From Gerris lacustris (Eukaryota; Arthropoda; Insecta; Hemiptera; Gerridae): a stretch of 64,000 bases of DNA. The stretch covers positions 158,224,393 through 158,288,392 of the forward strand of contig OX578276.1 of NCBI GenBank assembly GCA_951217055.1, in the 5' to 3' direction. Made by a program: the position numbers and the translations under genes. Positions 57,495 to 64,000 of this stretch are shown here, in pieces. Every line of letters starts with the position of its first letter. Positions within the stretch are counted from its first letter, which is position 1. Below the pieces are notes generated by a model. It ran no database searches and was not told the origin of the DNA. It worked only from the letters and a program-made list of their open reading frames with translations.

Positions 57495-58015
57495 TTTATG
57501 TTTTAATTGTCAGTTTGATTGGAAACTTGAGTGATCGATACCAAGCAGTCAACAATATCAATGATTTATTCAGTTTTATTTGGACATATCCAAAGTTGAA
57601 AAAATATTAAATACACGACATGGTTGAAAAAACGCTCTTGACTATACGAACCACACAGATGTTGATAAAGAAGTGCATCTTTTGGAAATGGATCGCATAA
57701 AATGTATCCAACCTGCGAACTTCGGAACATGCGTGGAACTGCTTAATATCCTTACTGATCAGAGAATTGCTAATCTCTTTCCCAACGTATGCATAGTATT
57801 GCGTACGAGTATTTTCTGCACTTTACCAGTAACTGTTGCGTAGGTGGAAAGATCATTTAGCTTGCTGGCAAGAGTAAAAAATGTGCAATAGTCAACCACG
57901 GCTCAAGGACGACTATCAGGTCTGGGAGTATTGGCATTGGAGAAGGGACTCGCAAGAAAGTTTGATTTTTCAAAAATTATTGGTTGTTTTGAAATTAAAA
58001 AAGCAGAAAAGCCAT
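57495..58015 (+). pseudogene. hAT (ZMYM1-like) transposase, C-terminal half, broken
   Basis: First segment: FYVLIVSLIGNLSDRYQAVN then NDLFSFIWTYPKL and a stop. After several stops the C-terminal dimerisation region is clear: VCIVLRTSIFCTLPVTVA, VERSFSLLARVKNV, LSGLGVLALEKGLARKFDFS and KIIGCFEIKKAEK. The order LPVTVAxxERSFS..LSGLALLSIE..DFS is, from memory, that of the hATC domain in ZMYM1-like and hAT transposases. Stops at several points make it inactive. Confidence 0.75.
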
Positions 58016-58309
58016 AAAAAAATAAATAAATAAATAAAATCTAACCCATTTTGTCTTGTTTGTGTCTCTGATTACTCAGTTATTCTGTTTTTATTTATTG
58101 AATTGAAATGTTGCTCTTTATTAACCTACTCTTACTTGAATAAATATAAAGATAAAAAATCGTTGTAGGATTCCAAAAAAGCCCAGATTATGTTTTTAAT
58201 TGAGGACTGAGAAATTATAACGGTTTTAAAAAAATGTCTAATTTTTAGGTCATAATTATGAATTATTATACCCATACTAACTTAAGTAATAATTGTATTT
58301 TAATTTCTA

Positions 58310-58885
58310 AAATATAAAGAGAATGTATTGTAATGGAGCGAAAATTCGATTTTTAGATTTTGATGGATTTACACGTTTTGAGTCCAAGCAAGTGGTTTTA
58401 AAAAAATGTCTGTCTGTGCAGAGGCGTGGAGCCTATACTACAGGGCCGATTTTGACGAAATTTGGCATTCATGTTTAGAAAAATCATACCCCGAGGCGAA
58501 GTCGAGAAATGAATTTTTGCTCTAAATTTGAGGGCGCTATCTCCCAAAATCTAAAAAAAACGTAAAACAAATATTTTGCAAACGGTTCCGACGATTTTGA
58601 TTAAACAATTCTAAAATGTAGTCCGTTTAAATACAAATCTAACGATATAATAGTCGTTTCCCGGGAAAAATCTAGTTCCTGAGAAAATAGCTTTAAACGC
58701 AGACGTTGGGAGACCGGGTTCGATTCCCCGCCGAGGAGAAGTTATTTTTATAATAAATTTTGATGAAATGTTAAATAATAATTAGATTTACCGATGAAAA
58801 CTAATAAATGGATATCACTGGGCTAATTAATTATGAACTCGTATATGAGAAAGCTTGTCTGAGTTGTCTCGGACTGATTTTTGAA
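58310..58885 (+). repeat. Family D repeat, nested in hAT
   Basis: TATAAAGAGAATGTATTG start, a short TGTCTGTCTG tract, GATTTTGACGAAATTTGGCA, AAAATCATACCCCGAGG, box B-like GGTTCGATTCC at 58708-58718, and the tail ATGAGAAAGCTTGTCTGAG. Confidence 0.75.
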
Positions 58886-58938
58886 GGGGGCCCTTATAGG
58901 TCTAGCCGTGGGGCCCGCTACGGCTCTCGACGGGCCTG

Positions 58939-58946
58939 ATCGCAGA
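58939..58946. repeat. 8-bp target duplication, right (ATCGCAGA)
   Basis: Partner of 56873-56880. Confidence 0.9.
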
Positions 58947-59215
58947 TCGCAGAAATTTGAAGTGTTTAAGTCCGCAATAGATTTTATGTTTTTGGGCAAA
59001 AAAGACGGGAGATATACTCCAAGATGCGACGGACGGACAAACTACCAAAAGCATAAGGGTTTCTAGGACGACCTCGAAATCCTAAAAACAATATAAAAAT
59101 AATAACCTAAATCCAACATCCTCCCCCTTAAGCTTGAAGAAGTGATGTCTCGGGAATGGACGAATTATCTCCCCTTTTTGAGTCTTCATCCTGGCCACTT
59201 CATCACAGGAAAAAA

Positions 59216-59820
59216 ATCTGACTTCATCTATTTAATGAGACAAACAACTTTTTTAAATAATTGTTTTTAGTAAAACGAACACCGACACTGCTATGAAGTG
59301 ATAAAGATCGCAAAATTTATTAAAGCGGACCTAAACGTTTTAAAAAAAGAAAACATGTTTTTATCGATATCTTACGTTTTAATAAAACTTCATACACATA
59401 GTCTAAAGTACAATTGAAACAGGCATGTAAAATTTCAACCTGATACAAGCAGAAGTCATTGCGTATTAAAGTGATATATTTTATAATATTTTAAATGGAG
59501 TAATAAATATGCCGGTGGAGTCTAAGGGAACAGTCGTGTTCCGTCGCTACAAACATCTGCTTTAACCATAAACTCATCATAATTAACTATTTTCTCAATA
59601 TTCAATACATTGCTTTTAATGATACAAATAATGATTTTCTTTTAATTTTACCTTAACTCTGCTAGGTACAAACAGTTCGTTACTTTTAATTTTGTCTCTT
59701 TTCTAACTCCACCATTTATAAGTAGTTAGCAATGTATACGTACTTTAGCAGTGTGATTATATAATTTATATTTAATGAAAACCGTAAGAAAACGTTCCTA
59801 CCGGGTGTCCACCCCAAGTA
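59216..59820 (+). repeat. Family C/E middle joined to family A 3' end
   Basis: TTCATCTATTTAATGAGACA, AAAGCGGACCTAAACG and AATAAAACTTCATACACA, then ATAAACTCATCATAATTAAC and the family A end near 59790 (AACGTTCCTACCGGGTGTCC). Confidence 0.6.
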
Positions 59821-59919
59821 TTTTTTAATCAGCTGTGGTTTTGAATCCCAACAGATTCAATACCAATTTATTACTCAAATAAACTACATAATTGCTTCTC
59901 AAAAAGTAAAATTGGTTCC

Positions 59920-61010
59920 GAGCTTACCGAAGGTAAGGGAAGCTATGTGATCGTTCTGAAGAACGAAAATATTTTATGCCTCCGATTTCAAAAATTCTAA
60001 GACAGAAATCCGTTTCAGACATCAGGGAACATTTTTGGTCCCGAGTCTGTCTGTCGCTTAATTTTTGGGAACCGACATATCACAAAAACTACTATTTGTA
60101 AGGTAGGTTATAACTAGCCCATTGTTGCCTACTTGTTTCTCTTCCTCGTGAACACACATTTATTTACACCTATATCTTGAAAAGTATTTATTTGATATTT
60201 ATGAAATTTGGATGTTTTGTCGAAAGCAGCCCGCAGATAGCACCGTCTACGCTCTTTAACACATGCTTAATTGATTCTTTAATTCATGTAACAAATCAAA
60301 ACAATTTTGAAATATTAAAAAATTACAAGATAAAAAGAACTTTTTATATACTACGTTTTTAAATTTTCTGTTGAATCGTATGTAATGTTGATAATATAAT
60401 TTTTATTGTTATATCAAATATAATGTTAGTGAAAAAAAAAATAGTTCCGAATTAATTTATTTCACATAACCATCTAGAGAGCTGATCTTAAACCTATAAA
60501 AGGACAAATCTTGGTACAACAGATCTCCCCAACACCAAATCTAAAGCTTGCTATCGATATATTTGAAATAATATAATCGATATTTCCTGTTTTGCTGTCA
60601 TTCAATGTTTATCTATCACAAATTTGAGACCCGTCAAAATAAAGATTGCGTAGATATGGCAAAAACAAATAAAATAACTTGCGGATTGTTTCCGAACTAA
60701 CTTTTCGTACAGTCAAATTTGCTGAAAACCAATTAAATTCTGCTGAAAGATGGCTAAAAGTATGAAAATAATGCATTGTCATCGTGTTCTGAGCTATGCT
60801 AAAAGTTTTAAATGTCTAGCTATTCGGGAAGTTAGTTAGAAATCGATTGCCAGATTTGTACCGGACAAACAAACAAACAAGCTAATAAAACGTAGTAAAA
60901 ATGGGGGAAATAAATAAATATATTATATAATAATGGCTTGTAAAGCATAAAATCAATAAAGTTCGTGATAGAATGCGATGAAGCTATGTCCCACACTAAT
61001 TATATTATTC
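59920..61010 (+). repeat. Family C repeat interrupted by family K
   Basis: Starts at about 59922 with GAGCTTACCGAAGGTAAGGG and ends near 61000 with AGAATGCGATGAAGC..CCCACACTAATT. A family K copy (60340-60540) lies inside, making this copy about twice the usual length. Confidence 0.65.
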
Positions 61011-61480
61011 TAAAGCTATACTATTATACATTTTATCGCAAATTTTAAATAGCTTATTCTAAGCGCATTCTAAATAGGTTATTGATACAGAGCAAGATTT
61101 TCTTTTGGATCAGCTGTAGTAGTAGTTCCAAACGATTAAGCTCCCTTAAGAAATTCCAACAGCCAAACGGTATTCTGTAAATGGTTACGATGGCAAAGAT
61201 GCCAGTTTCGATACCGGTAGACGGCAGTAAATAATTCTTTATAACCTCCTTGTAAGGCTATAATATTAAGGATTTATGGCGAACCTTTAAATCTTTAATG
61301 TATGAGGTTTTAGCTACTATAAAGGCCCTGAATGTTAACTAAACCCAGAATTCATCATAGAACATACTTTGTAAGCATTTACATTCAGTGTAATAGCCTA
61401 ACTGTTTCAGCTGCGCAGTGTACATTACGGCCTAGCCTTCTGTAAGTCATAAGATAAGATAATCCATTCATTCATCTTAT
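61011..61480. other. unrecognised sequence
   Basis: I see no motif, long frame or shared repeat. Confidence 0.4.
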
Positions 61481-61489
61481 TTATAATAC

Positions 61490-61625
61490 ATTACGCGTCG
61501 AGTGCGGAAAGTAGCATTATGCATGCGAGTGTGGAGTTTACACCCGAGCGACAGCGAGGGTAGTAAAACCACACGAGCCATGCAAAATGCCGTTTTCCCA
61601 CGAGTTGCGTACCGTACTTTATCTA
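61490..61625. repeat. imperfect hairpin, possible MITE
   Basis: GCATGCGAGTGTGGAGTTTA and the reverse complement of CCACACGAGCCATGC form an imperfect stem around CCCGAGCGACAGCGAGGG. Terminal boundaries are unclear. Confidence 0.5.
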
Positions 61626-61885
61626 CGATTGTTAGATTTAAATAATAAATACAGAAAAAAATTAACTTGCTGTATGTAAGTTCGTATCTCTTCTCTTGAT
61701 AAAGATGGTATTCATTCTTGAGTTGTATTTTTTGCCGAATTAATTATTTCTGGAGGAGTATTATTCTCCATATTTTCGTCAAAGACACTTGATTCACTCA
61801 TTGTTTTTCACTAAAAACTCGATATAGACATTTACTTACACAAGTAAATTTTGTTAAATGTAAACAAACTCGCTAATTGTGCGTA

Positions 61886-61947
61886 AGGCTGAAGAAGAAT
61901 TCCTCTTCTTTACCGCCCTAGGGTGGTAAAGAAGAGGAATTCTTCAG
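61886..61947. repeat. inverted repeat with ~27-bp arms
   Basis: CTGAAGAAGAATTCCTCTTC and TTTACCGCCC on the left pair with GGGTGGTAAAG and AAGAGGAATTCTTCAG on the right, with one T/G-type mismatch and almost no loop. Confidence 0.85.
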
Positions 61948-62179
61948 AACTATGAGACGCGCATGCGCAATGAATACAAGTACGTAAAGAATCACTTTCT
62001 ACGCATCTAAACTGAGATACAATGTTTATATTTCGTATCAATCGTAGATAAAAATAATTACACAGGATTGCAACTTTACAATTTAAACCAGCCACACATG
62101 TAAATATAACTCAAAATTTATTCGATATTGGTACTTTATTGCTTTATCTTTATTATTACTTATTTTATTGGAAGAGTTT

Positions 62180-62560
62180 TTTGCTTCCGAGCTTTTTGTA
62201 ATTCTTTCTGGAAAACGAAATTTTTATTTATGTCTTGGATATCAAATATTCCAAGACAGAAATCAGTTTCAGACATCAGGCAACATTCCGTCCAAGCTGT
62301 CTCTTGGTTCGTCTGTCACTCAATTTTTGCGAGCCAACATATCTTAAAATTTCGATCGGTAGTTCATAATAATTAGCCGATTGTTGGTCCCATATATGTT
62401 TCAATCCACTGCGCCCATATGTTTTCTTTCACATGCGCACAAACATATATTTATTTACACCTGCATCTTCAAAAGTACTCATCTGATTGTAATGAAATTT
62501 GGATGGTTTGTCGAAAGTAGACCGCAGATACCACCAGATTAATTTCAACCGTCAAACAAG
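62180..62560 (+). repeat. Family C repeat, degenerate
   Basis: GCTTCCGAGC, ATTCCAAGACAGAAATC, GACATCAGGCAACATTC, CACTCAATTTTTGCGA and TGTAATGAAATTTGGATGGT, without the hairpin loop and TGTC tract. Confidence 0.65.
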
Positions 62561-63138
62561 TAAGGCGCGCTTCACGTAAATACGTGGGGCGATAATCGCC
62601 GGTTTCTGTACATTAAAGTTAAAATTATTAAGTCTAATATAATTACACTAATTTTAATAGTAATATTCTTTTTTTACTCTTCAAGACCTTTAAATTGATG
62701 AATAACATGTTATGGTAACTAAAACAATGTTTAGTCACCCGCCATATTGGCCGCCATCTTGAAAATATTAAGTGTAAAAAATCCAAAATGTGTCCAGTTG
62801 TTTCAAATGCCGAGATGCACCTGTGTGCCGAATTTCATGTTCCTAGCTTTAGTTTATGAATTGAAACAAGCAACGGACAGTTTCTTTTTGTACTTAGTAC
62901 AGAAACCTAAAATTGACCGAAATGATGTTGCGGTTTGCACATAACTTTCGTTACCGTAGCTACCGCAACGGGGGGATATTAAATCAATTTTACAAAAATG
63001 GGATGGATAAAATAAAATCATAGTCCTTATATAATATAAATTGGTAAGGCGTGAAGTCTCACGTAAAAAGGGTTTCGTTGGTATTGTGAACACAAAATTA
63101 GAAAGGGGGGGGGGGGGGGGGGAGAGAAAAGTTTTTTT
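62561..63138. other. AT-rich sequence with a long G-run
   Basis: CGCCATATTGGCCGCCATCT at 62741-62760 resembles words in the 288-bp unit. The G-run is at 63105-63122. Frames here show no motif. Confidence 0.4.
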
Positions 63139-64000
63139 GACAAAATGGCGCCGAAAATTAAACACTACCCCTAAGTGGTATATATATTTGTAATCTACTC
63201 TTCAATACCTTTCATTTGATACCCCACTCAAAATTTTAAAAAAATATTTTTTTTCGAGTGACATGAATTATCCGCCATCTTGGATTTCCAGTAGATCAGA
63301 TCAAATTGCTAATCTTATTTTTTCTATGGCCCAGCAGACCACACATTTTGCATATTTTTCTATATTTTTAGTAACAGCGGAAATACGATTTTAGGGGGGG
63401 GGACACGAAAAATTTCGATGTTTTTTGACAAAATGGCGCCGAAAATTAAACACTACCCCTAAGTGGTATATATATTTGTAATCTACTCTTCAATACCTTT
63501 CATTTGATTCCCCACTCAAAATTTTAAAAAAATATTTTTTTTCGAGTGACGTGAATTATCCGCCATCTTGGATTTCCAGTAGATCAGATCAAATTGCTAA
63601 TCTTATTTTTTCTATGGCCCAGCAGACCACACATTTTTCATATTTTTCTATATTTTTAGTAATAGCGGAAATACGATTTTAGGGGGGGGGACACGCAACA
63701 TTTCGATGTTTTTTGACAAAATGGCGCCGAAAATTAAACACTACCCCTAAGTGGTATATATATTTCTATTCTACTCTTCAATACCTTTCATTTGATACCC
63801 CACTCAAAATTATAAAAAAATATTATTTTTCGATTGACATGAATTATCCGCCATCTTGAATTTCCAGTAAATCAGATCAGATTGCTAATCTTATTTTTTC
63901 TATGGCCCAGCAGACCACACATTTTGCATATTTTTCTATATTTTTAGTAATAGCGGAAATACTTTTTTAGGGGGGGGGACACGCAAAATTTTGATTTTTT
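63139..64000. repeat. 288-bp tandem repeat, at least 3 units, runs off the window
   Basis: GACAAAATGGCGCCGAAAA starts at 63139, 63427 and 63715, exactly 288 bp apart. Units have GTGGTATATATATTTGTAAT, TTCAATACCTTTCATTTGAT, ATTATCCGCCATCTTGGATT and a G-run before the next start. Units differ by only a few substitutions. Confidence 0.95.

Larger units (their letters stand above)
56881..58938 (+). mobile_element. hAT transposon, complete ends, degenerate interior
   Basis: 2058 bp. Left end CAGGGCCGTCGAGAGG, right end (reverse complement) CAGGCCCGTCGAGAGCC, with the 8-bp duplication ATCGCAGA expected of hAT. Inside: a GC-richer block of unknown origin (57062-57410), hAT transposase remains (57495-58015), and a family D repeat (58310-58885) that inserted later. 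Confidence 0.9.

Overview
This is eukaryotic, AT-rich, intergenic DNA, most likely from an arthropod (probably an insect; the species is not determinable here). I see no confident host gene. Almost every recognisable protein fragment belongs to a transposable element: a Ty3/gypsy (mag-like) LTR retrotransposon, RTE-like, jockey-like and another LINE 3' end, Penelope-like elements with a GIY-YIG domain, a hAT transposon, and a CGGBP1/hAT-like pseudogene. Most of the rest is copies of short non-autonomous repeats, which I named by signature: family A (GGAACGAAGTTCC), B (GGGTCCGTAGGC), C (GCTTCCGAGC), D (internal Pol III box B), E (TTGAAGCGAGCG), F (GTACCCC), G (CCCGTGCTTCGCTACGGG), H (TTATTGCGGCTAAAC), K, and S (CCGAGGCGAAGCCGAGG).

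Layout. 0-14 kb: families C, E, B, D, F, A, G and S, a Penelope 3' fragment (1.7-2.8 kb), a 126-bp tandem array (4.1-4.96 kb) and an E copy nested in an S copy (11.65-13.07 kb). 14.4-18.9 kb: a complete gypsy element on the minus strand with two apparently identical 180-bp LTRs, a 5-bp target duplication, gag, a GGGAAAC slippery site at the gag stop and a pro-pol frame with one nonsense codon. 18.98-19.29 kb: a PIF/Harbinger-like MITE. 19.56-22.3 kb: truncated RTE and jockey LINEs. 22.3-28.4 kb: families B, C and S, a 60-bp palindrome and a second Penelope fragment. 28.6-29.9 kb: three long (TA)n tracts, two of them bracketing a palindrome with 152-bp arms that carries a near-complete hammerhead ribozyme core on the minus strand.

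30-40 kb: a 59-bp minisatellite, family A, a CGGBP1-like pseudogene, a foldback MITE and a LINE 3' end lying between a pair of inverted GGCGTGGC-rich ends. 40-44.4 kb: a family A copy split by a 651-bp insertion flanked by 62-bp direct repeats, an inverted copy of that insertion 2.6 kb away, and a short possible exon at 44.29 kb. 46.99-48.72 kb: a 34-bp satellite with 51 units, almost invariant except for one two-state site. 48.88-49.94 kb: a mariner-like foldback element. 55.2-55.6 kb: a tRNA-headed SINE with an inverted partial copy. 56.88-58.94 kb: a hAT element with an 8-bp target duplication. 63.1 kb to the end: a 288-bp tandem array that runs out of the window.

The genes do not form a pathway. 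The biology is transposon nesting, foldback formation and satellite expansion. The most interesting signals are the hammerhead core in the TA-flanked palindrome, the two-state 34-bp satellite, the 62-bp flanking duplication, and hairpins capped by a GAA triloop that recur in otherwise different repeat families. All family assignments come from reading the sequence and from recalled family motifs; no search was run.
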